64,000 nucleotides of DNA from Sphingomonas taxi (GTDB taxonomy: Bacteria > Pseudomonadota > Alphaproteobacteria > Sphingomonadales > Sphingomonadaceae): assembly GCF_000764535.1 (NCBI RefSeq), contig NZ_CP009571.1, positions 2,165,001-2,229,000 of the forward strand. Reading direction: 5' to 3'. This document shows, piece by piece, positions 8,835 to 16,906 of this stretch (the stretch's first letter is position 1; each line of letters opens with the position of its first letter). The translations under genes were made by a program, and so were the position numbers. Under the pieces are notes generated by a model. The model was not told the DNA's origin, did no database searches, and saw only the letters and a list, made by a program, of their open reading frames with translations.

Positions 8835-9806
8835 TCAGCCGGGAAACACACCCTTGCGCGCGGCATAGGCCGCGAACAGCGTCGGCCAGGCCGCCGTCGG
8901 CACCGTCTTCGCCAGCCGCACGCCGAAGCCGTGCCCGCCTTCGTCGAACACATGCATCTCCGCCGGGCGTTTCGCCGCGAGCAGCGCCGCATACATAGTG
9001 AGGCTGTTGGCGATCGGCACCGCGCCATCGTCGCCCGCGTGAACGAGGAAGACCGGCGGCGTCTCTGCCGTGACGCGCTTTTCGACCGACGCCGCCGCGA
9101 CCTCTTCCGACGGAGGCGTCGCCCCCAGCAGATTGTCGCGCGAGCCCTTGTGCGTGATCGCCGCGTCCATGCTGATCACCGGATAGATCAGCCCGGCGAG
9201 ATCCGGCCGCGCCGACAGCGTGTCGGCGGCATCGACCGGCGCATAGACGCGCTCGCCATGCCGCGTCGCCAGCGAACCGGCGAGATGCCCGCCCGCCGAG
9301 AAGCCGATCACCGCGATCCGCGTGGCATCGACGCCGAAGCTGCCTGCACGACTGCGGATCACGCGCATCGCGCGCTGCGCATCCTGCAACGGCACCAGCC
9401 GCCGCTCGCTCCACCCCTCGCCCGGCAGGCGATAGAGCAGGATGAAGCAGGTGACGCCCAGCGCATTGAGCCAGCGCGCCTGTTCGATCCCCTCATTGTC
9501 ATAGGCGAGGAAGCCATAGCCGCCGCCGGGCACCAGCACCACCGCCGCACCGTTGGGACGCGCCGGCCGCTTGACGACCAGCGCGGGCACGTCGACGCCG
9601 GTCACCCAGCGATCGGTGAAGCCCGCGGTCTTCGACCGCTCCTCGATCTTGCGCGGGATCGTCTTGCCCGGCGCGCCGGGGATGCGTCCCGGCCACAGCG
9701 GCACGACCTCCTCCCCGGCGACGGTCTGCGCCCCCGCCGCGCCGGCGAGCGTCAGCAGCGCCGCGCCGCCGATCAGGCCGCGCCGCGACAGCTCATCCCC
9801 GCTCAT
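8835..9806 (-). CDS. Alpha/beta hydrolase (esterase-like) with Tat-type signal
   Basis: A 323-residue predicted exported esterase. The start (9806) overlaps the stop of the GH3 gene in ATGA, so the two are translationally coupled. The N-terminus SRRGLIGGAALLTLAGA looks like a twin-arginine signal. The fold is shown by the oxyanion segment VLVPGGGYG, the nucleophile elbow VIGFSAGGH, the acid in VHAGDDGAVP and the histidine in DEGGHGFG. The family resembles BD-FAE/acetyl-xylan-esterase-like hydrolases found in hemicellulose clusters. Given the GH35/GH31/GH3 neighbours, removal of acetyl groups from xyloglucan or xylan fragments is a reasonable inference; the sequence alone does not fix the substrate. 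Confidence 0.8.
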   Translation of the reverse strand: MSGDELSRRGLIGGAALLTLAGAAGAQTVAGEEVVPLWPGRIPGAPGKTIPRKIEERSKTAGFTDRWVTGVDVPALVVKRPARPNGAAVVLVPGGGYGFLAYDNEGIEQARWLNALGVTCFILLYRLPGEGWSERRLVPLQDAQRAMRVIRSRAGSFGVDATRIAVIGFSAGGHLAGSLATRHGERVYAPVDAADTLSARPDLAGLIYPVISMDAAITHKGSRDNLLGATPPSEEVAAASVEKRVTAETPPVFLVHAGDDGAVPIANSLTMYAALLAAKRPAEMHVFDEGGHGFGVRLAKTVPTAAWPTLFAAYAARKGVFPG

Positions 9807-12277
9807 TTGGCACCGCAGGCGATCGGCGCGGTGGCGCTGCCGATACGGATGGTCGACACGTCGATGCCGAGCGCACCGCTGCTCGCCAGTTCGAACGGCT
9901 TGGTCACCTTGTTCATCACGACCCCCTGACTGGCGAAGCACCGCAGCGGCACCGCCACGGTCGCCCAATCGCCCACCGCGAGCTGGTTCGTCAATGCGAC
10001 CGTTGCGGACTTACCCGTATCGGCGACGCCGACGGTGACCGCGCCGGTCGGCTTGGCGGTGACGCGATATTCGACGATCAGGCTGAGATCGCCGTTCGAT
10101 TCGCGCGTCAGGTCGATCGGCATCGCCTGTTCGATCGCGACGCTGCCCGCGCCCTTGTAGGTCAGGCGCAGGCTGTCCTCCTGCCCGCGCCGGTCGGTGC
10201 GCGTCTGCACTGCCGCGCCGGTCGTGCCGATCCGCGCGCCACCGGCGACGCGGCCGCGCACGAACAACGCATTCTGGTCGCCCGCCGCGACCTTGGGCTT
10301 GGTCTCGTCGAGCCGGGCGAGCGTCGCCTTGTCGGCATAGGTCAGGCCGAAGCCGATCGGGAACAGCGGGTCGTAGCCCGGATCGGTGCGATTGAGCACG
10401 TTCTGGTCGATCCGCTTCGGCCAGCTGAAGCTCAATTTGCCGTGGAAGTCGGCGACCGGACGCCCGCTTTTGCCGGCGACCAGCACGTCGGCGACGCCGC
10501 CGCCCTCGGTCCCCGGCAGGAAGGCGGCGACGAAGGCGTCGGCGGCGTTCATCTCCGGATTGACCCACATCGGCCGGCCCGAGAGGAAGACCGCGACGGT
10601 CGGCACGCCCGCCGCCTTCAGCTTTTTCAGCAGCGCGAGATCGCTCTTGTCGTCGGGGCTATATTCGAGGCTCGGCCGGTCGCCGGTGAATTCGGCATAG
10701 GGCGTCTCGCCGAACACGACGATCGCGACGTCGGGCTTCGCGGTGAAGGCACCGTCGACCGCGAGCGTCGCCTTGCCGCCGGCGGCGCGCGCCGCCGCAT
10801 CGATCCCCGACCAGATCGACTGGCCGTTGGGGAAATCCTTGTTGGCGACGTCGGTGCCCTGCCAGGTGATCGACCAGCCGCCGGCCTGCTGACCGATATT
10901 GTCGGCGCCGCGCCCGGCGACGAGGATATTGGCGCCCGGCTTCACCGGCAGCACGCTGCCGTTGTTCTTGAGCAGCACGAGCGATTCGCGCACCGCCTGC
11001 CGCGCGATCGCGCGATGTTCGGGCGCGCCGAGCAGCGCGAATTTGCCCGACATCGGCCGCGCCGAGGGCCGGCCGTTGTCGAACGTGCCGGCGATCATCT
11101 TGACGCGCAGGATGCGGCGCACCGCATCGTCGAGCCGCGCGGCGGGGATCGTGCCGGCCTTCGCCTCGCGCAGCGTATTGGCGTAGAGCTCCTTCCACTT
11201 GGGGCCGGAATACATGAACATGTCGAGGCCGGCGTTGATCGCGGGGGCGCAATCCTCGTTGGTGCAGCCCGTCACCTGGCCGTGCGCGTTCCAGTCGCCG
11301 ATGGTAAACCCCTGAAAACCCCAGCGGTCCTTGAGCACGCCGGTGAGCAGGCTCTTGTTGCCCGTCATCTTCTCGCCGTTCCAGCTTGAGAAGCTCGGCA
11401 TCACGGTCAGCGCGCCGGCGGGCAGCGCGGTCATATAGCCGGCGCCATGCACTTCGCGCAGCACCGTCTCCGACACGCGCGTATCGCCCTGATCGTGGCC
11501 GCCGGTGCCGCCGTCGCCGAGGAAATGCTTGACCGAGGCGATGACATGGCCGGGCTTCATGAAGTCCTGCCCGATCGTGCCCTGGATGCCCTCGACCATC
11601 TGGCCGGCATAGGAAGCGACGATCGCCGGGTCTTCGGAATAGCTTTCGTAGGTGCGGCCCCAGCGATCGTCCTGCACCACCGCGACGGTCGGTGCGAAGC
11701 TCCAGTCGATGCCGGTCGCGGCGGTCTCGGCGGCGGTGACCGCGCCGATCTTCTTGATCAGCGCCGGATCGCGCATCGCGCCAAGACCGATGTTATGCGG
11801 GAACAGCGTCGCGCCGACGATATTGTTGGCGCCGTGCACCGCGTCGGTACCCCAGATCACCGGCACCACCGGGCGGCCGTCCGAGCGCTTGACCGAGGCG
11901 TCATAGAAGGCGTCGAACAGCTTGAGCCATTCCGGCGCCGGCGCGAATTCGTCGCCGTTGGGCGCCGAATTGCCGCCGTTGAGGATCGAGCCGAGCTTGT
12001 ACGTCTCGAGATCCTTGGGCGTGATGCTGGCGATGTCGACCTGGATGAGCTGGCCGACCTTGTCCTCAATGCTCATCTTGGCGAGGATCGCGGCGACGCG
12101 TGCCTCGACCTTGGCGTCGCGCTTCAACTGCATCGGCAGCAGCGGCCATTGCCCGGGATGCGCGGTGGCGGCGGCGGGAACGGCGGCGCTGGCCGCCTGC
12201 TGCTGCGCAATTGCGGGCGACGCGCCCACCATCAGCGCGAGCGCTGCGCAAGCCGTACCGAACCTCAAAACCATCAT
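9803..12277 (-). CDS. GH3 exo-1,4-beta-glucosidase
   Basis: Predicted periplasmic beta-glucosidase, about 824 residues. A frame opens at 12295, but GGGGAG sits just before the tandem ATGs at 12277 and 12274, so the true start is one of those. The signal peptide ends near SPAIAQQ. The N-terminal (beta/alpha)8 domain carries KHFLGDGGT and FTIGDWNAHG with the nucleophile Asp328. The second domain has RQAVRESLVLLKNNGSVLPV, then IVVFGETPYAEFTGDR. The last 150 residues look like the galactose-binding-like Exop C domain of 1,4-beta-D-glucan glucohydrolases. With GH35 and GH31 nearby it would finish the backbone of trimmed xyloglucan oligosaccharides. It leads a two-gene minus-strand operon with the hydrolase. 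Confidence 0.92.
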   Translation of the reverse strand: MMVLRFGTACAALALMVGASPAIAQQQAASAAVPAAATAHPGQWPLLPMQLKRDAKVEARVAAILAKMSIEDKVGQLIQVDIASITPKDLETYKLGSILNGGNSAPNGDEFAPAPEWLKLFDAFYDASVKRSDGRPVVPVIWGTDAVHGANNIVGATLFPHNIGLGAMRDPALIKKIGAVTAAETAATGIDWSFAPTVAVVQDDRWGRTYESYSEDPAIVASYAGQMVEGIQGTIGQDFMKPGHVIASVKHFLGDGGTGGHDQGDTRVSETVLREVHGAGYMTALPAGALTVMPSFSSWNGEKMTGNKSLLTGVLKDRWGFQGFTIGDWNAHGQVTGCTNEDCAPAINAGLDMFMYSGPKWKELYANTLREAKAGTIPAARLDDAVRRILRVKMIAGTFDNGRPSARPMSGKFALLGAPEHRAIARQAVRESLVLLKNNGSVLPVKPGANILVAGRGADNIGQQAGGWSITWQGTDVANKDFPNGQSIWSGIDAAARAAGGKATLAVDGAFTAKPDVAIVVFGETPYAEFTGDRPSLEYSPDDKSDLALLKKLKAAGVPTVAVFLSGRPMWVNPEMNAADAFVAAFLPGTEGGGVADVLVAGKSGRPVADFHGKLSFSWPKRIDQNVLNRTDPGYDPLFPIGFGLTYADKATLARLDETKPKVAAGDQNALFVRGRVAGGARIGTTGAAVQTRTDRRGQEDSLRLTYKGAGSVAIEQAMPIDLTRESNGDLSLIVEYRVTAKPTGAVTVGVADTGKSATVALTNQLAVGDWATVAVPLRCFASQGVVMNKVTKPFELASSGALGIDVSTIRIGSATAPIACGAK

Positions 12278-12303
12278 CCTCTCCCCGGGAGCCATCTACA
12301 TCG

Positions 12304-12317
12304 TGGTAGCGGCACCA
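12304..12317. promoter_or_regulatory. LacI-type operator-like palindrome between the GH3 gene and the halogenase operon
   Basis: TGGTAGCGGCACCA lies 26 nt upstream of the GH3 ATG and 85 nt upstream of the divergent halogenase start. It shares 13 of 14 bases with the site upstream of the GH35 gene (3894-3907). Its place between divergent genes would let one repressor govern both directions. Confidence 0.5.
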
Positions 12318-12402
12318 AAGCCGTGCCACGAAGCCGCTGTCAACGATGGACATTCCCTGTAGAGGTCGTGGCTTGCGCGGGAATATGAGGGGAGAGCGGC
12401 CA

Positions 12403-13899
12403 GTGCGGGCGGAGCAGCGGATCAGGGTGGTGATCGTCGGGGGCGGCACTGCCGGCTGGATGACCGCCGCCGCGCTGGCGACGCTGGCCCCCGGCGCCGC
12501 GACGGTCCACCTGGTCGAATCGCAGGAGATCGGCATCGTCGGCGTCGGCGAGGCGACGCTGCCGCATCTGCGCGCCTTCGTCGCCCGGCTCGGCATCGAC
12601 GAGGCGGCGTTCATGGCCGCCACCCATGCGACCTTCAAGCTCGGCATCGAGTTCCGCGACTTCGGCGCGATCGGCGATTCCTACATCCATCCGTTCGGCA
12701 GCTACGGCCGGCCGCTCGACGGCGTCGGCTTCCACCATTATTGGCTGCGGCGCCATCACGCCGGCGCGACCGCGCCGATCGGCGACTATTCGACCGCGGT
12801 GGTCGCCGCCGCGGCGCAGCGTTTCACCCGCCCGGGCAGCGATCCGCACGATCTGGCGAGCGCCTTCGGCTATGCCTATCAATTCGACGCGACCCGCTTC
12901 GCGCCTTTCCTGCGCGCCCATGCCGAGGCGCGCGGCGCGCTGCGCACCGAGGGTCTGGTGACCGGCGTCGACCGCGATGCGGACAGCGGCGACGTCGTCG
13001 CGATCACGCTCGCCGATGGCCAGCGGATCGAGGGCGATCTGTTCATCGACTGCTCGGGGTTTCGCGCGCTGCTGATCGGCGGCGCGATGGACGAGGCGTG
13101 GGAGGATTGGTCGCACTGGCTGCCCTGCGATCGCGCCGTCGCCGCGCCCTGCGCCTCGCCCGCCGGCGGCATCGAGCCGTACACCCGCGCCACCGCGATG
13201 GCCGCCGGCTGGCGCTGGCGCATCCCCCTCACCCACCGCATCGGCAACGGCTATGTCTATTCGAGCGCGCATCTGTCCGAAGGCGCGGCGACCGACGCGC
13301 TGGTCGACGCGCTGGAGAGTCCGCCGCTCGCCGAGCCGCGCCATCTGCGCTTCCGCGCCGGGCGGCGGCGGCGCAGCTGGGTCGGCAACGTGCTGTCGAT
13401 CGGCCTCGCCTCGGGGTTCCTCGAACCGCTGGAATCGACCAGCATCTATCTGGTGCAGATGGCGATCACGCAATTGGTCGAGCATTTCCCCGCAGCCCGC
13501 GTCACCGATGCCGACCGCGACGGCTTCAATGCCTTGGTCGACGCCGAATACGACCGGCTGCGCGACTTCCTGATCCTCCATTATCACGCGACGACACGCG
13601 ACGATTCGCCCTTCTGGGACCACGTCCGCACGATGACGATCCCCGACAGCCTCGCCGAGAAAATGGCGCTGTGGCGGCAGACCGCGCAGGTGTCGCGCTA
13701 CAGCCACGGCCTGTTCCTCGAACCGAGCTGGGTCGCGGTCTATCTCGGCCAGAACGTCGTGCCCGACGGCTGGGACCCGCGCGCCGATCTGCCCGACGGC
13801 GCCGCGCTCGATCGCGCATTGGCCGCCCTGCGCGGCGGTATCGCCGCCGCGGTCGCGACGATGCCCGATCACGCAGCCTATCTGCAGGCAGCGGCGTGA
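12403..13899 (+). CDS. Flavin-dependent halogenase-family protein (first of three)
   Basis: 498 residues of the PrnA/RebH tryptophan-halogenase family. I prefer the GTG at 12403, which has GGGGAG 8 nt upstream, over the ATG at 12385, which has none. The FAD motif VVIVGGGTAGW is near the N-terminus, GVGEATLP follows, and TFKLGIEF holds a lysine at residue 79, the position of the chloramine-forming lysine in PrnA and RebH. FLEPLESTSIYL corresponds to the glutamate/chloride-binding ESTG segment. Both key elements are therefore present. Homologues in Caulobacter, Xanthomonas and sphingomonads often sit in glycan-utilisation loci; their substrate is generally unproven and no halogenated product can be read here. 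The stop overlaps the next start. Confidence 0.88.
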   Translation: MRAEQRIRVVIVGGGTAGWMTAAALATLAPGAATVHLVESQEIGIVGVGEATLPHLRAFVARLGIDEAAFMAATHATFKLGIEFRDFGAIGDSYIHPFGSYGRPLDGVGFHHYWLRRHHAGATAPIGDYSTAVVAAAAQRFTRPGSDPHDLASAFGYAYQFDATRFAPFLRAHAEARGALRTEGLVTGVDRDADSGDVVAITLADGQRIEGDLFIDCSGFRALLIGGAMDEAWEDWSHWLPCDRAVAAPCASPAGGIEPYTRATAMAAGWRWRIPLTHRIGNGYVYSSAHLSEGAATDALVDALESPPLAEPRHLRFRAGRRRRSWVGNVLSIGLASGFLEPLESTSIYLVQMAITQLVEHFPAARVTDADRDGFNALVDAEYDRLRDFLILHYHATTRDDSPFWDHVRTMTIPDSLAEKMALWRQTAQVSRYSHGLFLEPSWVAVYLGQNVVPDGWDPRADLPDGAALDRALAALRGGIAAAVATMPDHAAYLQAAA

Positions 13900-15341
13900 A
13901 CCGTCGCGAAAGCCTGCAGAGCGTCGTCGTGGTCGGCGGCGGCCTCGTCGCCTTGACCGCGGCGCTCGGCTTCGCGCGCGCGCTGCCGCACGCGACGGTG
14001 ACCCTCGTCGCCACCGCGCCCGACCCGGCGGCGCTCGCCGACCGCCTGCCCGCGGTGACGCCGCAGGTCGCCGAGGCATTCGACGCGCTGGGCCTGGACG
14101 AGACGGCGATGGTCGCCGCGGGGGCGGCGACGCACCGCGTCGGCGAACGCTTCGCCTGGGGCGATGCGGCCTTCACGATCGGCGAGGGCGACGGCGTGCC
14201 GAACCTCGCCGGCGCGGCGGTGCACCAGATGTGGCTGGCGCACGGCGACGGCCCCTATGACGCGCTGGTTCCCGCCGCGACGCTGGCGGCGGCGGAACGG
14301 TTCGCACCACCGGCAAGCGATCCGCGATCCTTGCTGTCGCGCGTCAATTACACGCTGCGGCTCGACGCCGAGGCCGCGACGCCCTTCTTCGCCGCGGCGC
14401 TGCGCGCGGCGCGGGTGCGCGCCGTCGCACCGCAGCAGCTTCGCGTCGTCCGCGACGGCGAGACCGTGCGTGCGCTCGCCATGGACGACGGTAGCGCGCT
14501 GACCGGCGACCTGTTCGTCGACGCGACCGGATCCGGCGCCTTGCTCGCCGCCGCGGATACCGCGTGGCTCGACTGGGCCACCACCCTGCCCGTCGACCGG
14601 CTGCTGCTCGCCGCCGCGCCGCCGCGCCCGTCGCCGCTCGACCGGTACGACGCGACCACCGACGGCTGGACCGCGCGCTGGCCGCTGGCGGGTCGCACGC
14701 TCGCCGGCGTCGCTTATGCCAGCGCCACGACCAGCGACGCGCGCGCCGCCAAGCAGATGCCGGGCCGAAGCGAGCGCATCACGATCCGTCCGCGGCGGCA
14801 GGTCGTGCCCTTTGCCGGCAACGTACTGGCGCTCGGCGATACGGCTGCGACGCTGGGGCCATTGGGCTGGCATGGCTATACGCTGGCGCTGGCGCAGCTC
14901 GAACTGGCGCTGGCCTTGATGCCGGCACGGACGCCCGAGCCGCTGCTCGTCGCCGAATACAACCGCCGCGCGACGCTGCGCGCCGACCGGCTCCACGCCT
15001 ATGCCGCGGCCTTCTATCTGGTCGGCCGGCGGCGCGGCGATTTCTGGCACGCGCGGCGCTCGCAGCAACCGCCTGCCGAACTGGCGACGGCGCTCGCCCA
15101 ATTCGGTCAGCGCGGCACTTTGCCGCCGCTGGAAGAGGAGATGCTGCCACAGGCGGCGTGGCAGCAGGCGCTGATCGGGCTCGGCGTCCGGCCGGTACGC
15201 GCCGATCCGCTGGCGCTGTCGGTGCCGCGGGCGAGCGCGGTCGCCGCGCTGACGCAATTGCGCAACGCCATCGCTGCGCTACCCGCGGGCCTCTCTGCCT
15301 ATCCGGAGTATCTCGTGGCGGCGCAGCGGGGCAGGCGATGA
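13896..15341 (+). CDS. Degenerate halogenase-family flavoprotein (second of three)
   Basis: 481 residues, GTG start overlapping the previous stop in GTGA. It aligns along its length with its neighbours (VVVVGGGLVALTAA, SLLSRVNYTLRLDAEAATPF, GDLFVDATGSGALL, GNVLALGDTAATLGPLGWHG) but is strongly diverged. The FAD loop reads GGGLVALT instead of GGGTAGWM. The active-site lysine context FKLGIEF is HRVGERF, so the lysine is an arginine. The ESTS glutamate/chloride loop is LGPLGWHG. The WRWRIP segment is TARWPLAG. It is unlikely to halogenate. It could be a non-catalytic partner or an altered flavoprotein. The frame is intact and coupled on both sides, so it is not an obvious pseudogene. Confidence 0.82.
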   Translation: MNRRESLQSVVVVGGGLVALTAALGFARALPHATVTLVATAPDPAALADRLPAVTPQVAEAFDALGLDETAMVAAGAATHRVGERFAWGDAAFTIGEGDGVPNLAGAAVHQMWLAHGDGPYDALVPAATLAAAERFAPPASDPRSLLSRVNYTLRLDAEAATPFFAAALRAARVRAVAPQQLRVVRDGETVRALAMDDGSALTGDLFVDATGSGALLAAADTAWLDWATTLPVDRLLLAAAPPRPSPLDRYDATTDGWTARWPLAGRTLAGVAYASATTSDARAAKQMPGRSERITIRPRRQVVPFAGNVLALGDTAATLGPLGWHGYTLALAQLELALALMPARTPEPLLVAEYNRRATLRADRLHAYAAAFYLVGRRRGDFWHARRSQQPPAELATALAQFGQRGTLPPLEEEMLPQAAWQQALIGLGVRPVRADPLALSVPRASAVAALTQLRNAIAALPAGLSAYPEYLVAAQRGRR

Positions 15342-16810
15342 GCGGAACACCGATCGGCCGGGTGGTGATCGCCGGCGGTGGCACTGCCGGCTGGATGGCG
15401 GCGGCAGCCGCCTCGCGCTTCCTCAACGACGGGCAGCGGACGATCACCTTGGTCGAATCCGACGCGATCGGCACCGTCGGCGTCGGCGAGGCGACGATCC
15501 CGCCGATCCGCGGCTTCAACGCCCGGCTGGGGATCGAAGAGGCGGACTTCCTGCGCGCGACCGGCGGCACGCCCAAGCTCGGCATCGAATTCGTCGACTG
15601 GGGCGCGCGGGGCGAGCGCTACATGCACCCGTTCGGCACGCCCGGTCGCGACATCGAAGGGCTCAACTTCCACCAGCTCTGGCTCAAGCTGCGCGAGCGG
15701 CCGGGCATCGGCGACTTCGAGGGCTATGCGATGGCCGCCGTCGCCGCGCGCGCCGGCCGCTTCGCACCGCCCTCCCCCGACCCGCGCTCGCCATTGTCAG
15801 GAGTCGATTATGCCTATCATTTCGACGCCGGCCTCTACGCCGCCTTTCTGCGCCGCCGCGCCGAGGAGCAGGGCACGGTGCGCGTCGAGGGGCGGATCAC
15901 CGGTGTCGAGCAGGACGAACGCGGCCATGTGACGGCGGTGCGGCTGGAGGGGGATCGGCGGATCGCGGGCGACCTGTTCCTCGATTGCTCGGGCTTTCGC
16001 AGCCTGTTGCTCGGCGAGGCGATGGGCGTCGGCTTCGAGGATTGGTCGCACTGGCTGCCCTGCGATCGCGCGATCGCGGTGCCGACCGAACGGACGCAGC
16101 CGCTGCTGCCCTATACCCGCGCCACCGCGCATGATGCCGGCTGGCAATGGCGCATCCCGCTGCAACACCGCACCGGCAACGGCCACGTCTATGCCAGCGC
16201 CTTCACCGACGACGACACCGCCGAGCGCATCCTGATGGCCAATCTCGACGCCGCGCCGACCGCCACGCCGCGCCGCCTGTCGTTCACCGCCGGCCGGCGG
16301 CGGCAGAGCTGGGCGGGCAACGTCGTCGCGCTCGGCCTCGCCGGCGGCTTCCTCGAACCGCTCGAGTCGACCAGCATCCACCTCATCCAGGAAGGGATAG
16401 CGAAGCTGTTCGCGCTGTTCCCGGACGATCGCTTCAGCCCGGTCGTACGCGACGAATACAACCGGCTGATGGCCGATCACTACACCGCGATCCGCGATTT
16501 CATCATCCTCCATTACGCCGCGACGCGCCGCCGCGACACGCCGTTCTGGCGGCACGTGGGGTCGATGGCGCTGCCCGAGACGCTGGCACGCAAGCTCGCG
16601 CTGTTCGCCGAGAAGGGGCGCATCTTCCGCTACGACGACGAGCTGTTCACAGTGCCGAGCTGGGTGGCGGTGCTGCTCGGCCAGGGGATCGTGCCGACCG
16701 GCTACGATCCGATCGTCGATGCGCTCGACGCGGATCGCGTCGCCGAAGCGCTGCGGCACATGCGCCGGCAGAACGCCACACTGGCGCAGCAACTGCCCCC
16801 AGCCGGCTGA
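15338..16810 (+). CDS. Flavin-dependent halogenase-family protein (third of three)
   Basis: 490 residues, ATG overlapping the stop of the second gene in ATGA. The motifs are complete: VVIAGGGTAGWM (FAD), GVGEATIPPIRGF, TPKLGIEFVDWG with the catalytic-type Lys80, DLFLDCSGFRSLL, GWQWRIPLQHRTGNGH and FLEPLESTSIHL. It is closer to the first gene than to the middle one. The 4-nt overlaps mean the three proteins are made from one message. By family it is predicted to be an FADH2-dependent halogenase needing a flavin reductase, which is not encoded in the window. Substrate is unknown; free tryptophan is only the family label. Confidence 0.88.
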   Translation: MSGTPIGRVVIAGGGTAGWMAAAAASRFLNDGQRTITLVESDAIGTVGVGEATIPPIRGFNARLGIEEADFLRATGGTPKLGIEFVDWGARGERYMHPFGTPGRDIEGLNFHQLWLKLRERPGIGDFEGYAMAAVAARAGRFAPPSPDPRSPLSGVDYAYHFDAGLYAAFLRRRAEEQGTVRVEGRITGVEQDERGHVTAVRLEGDRRIAGDLFLDCSGFRSLLLGEAMGVGFEDWSHWLPCDRAIAVPTERTQPLLPYTRATAHDAGWQWRIPLQHRTGNGHVYASAFTDDDTAERILMANLDAAPTATPRRLSFTAGRRRQSWAGNVVALGLAGGFLEPLESTSIHLIQEGIAKLFALFPDDRFSPVVRDEYNRLMADHYTAIRDFIILHYAATRRRDTPFWRHVGSMALPETLARKLALFAEKGRIFRYDDELFTVPSWVAVLLGQGIVPTGYDPIVDALDADRVAEALRHMRRQNATLAQQLPPAG

Positions 16811-16906
16811 GTGCGCCGGCGAACCAGTCAAAACGGTTCCGTTACCCTTCGTTAAGCGACCGCCACCCAAGCCGGACGGGCGACCGATCGCGCGAAGGAT
16901 AGAAAA

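Noticed and set aside
12403..16810. Halogenase genes as part of a secondary-metabolite biosynthetic cluster
   Set aside because: No NRPS, PKS, prenyltransferase or tryptophan-modifying genes are nearby; the neighbours are glycosidases and a c-di-GMP enzyme.
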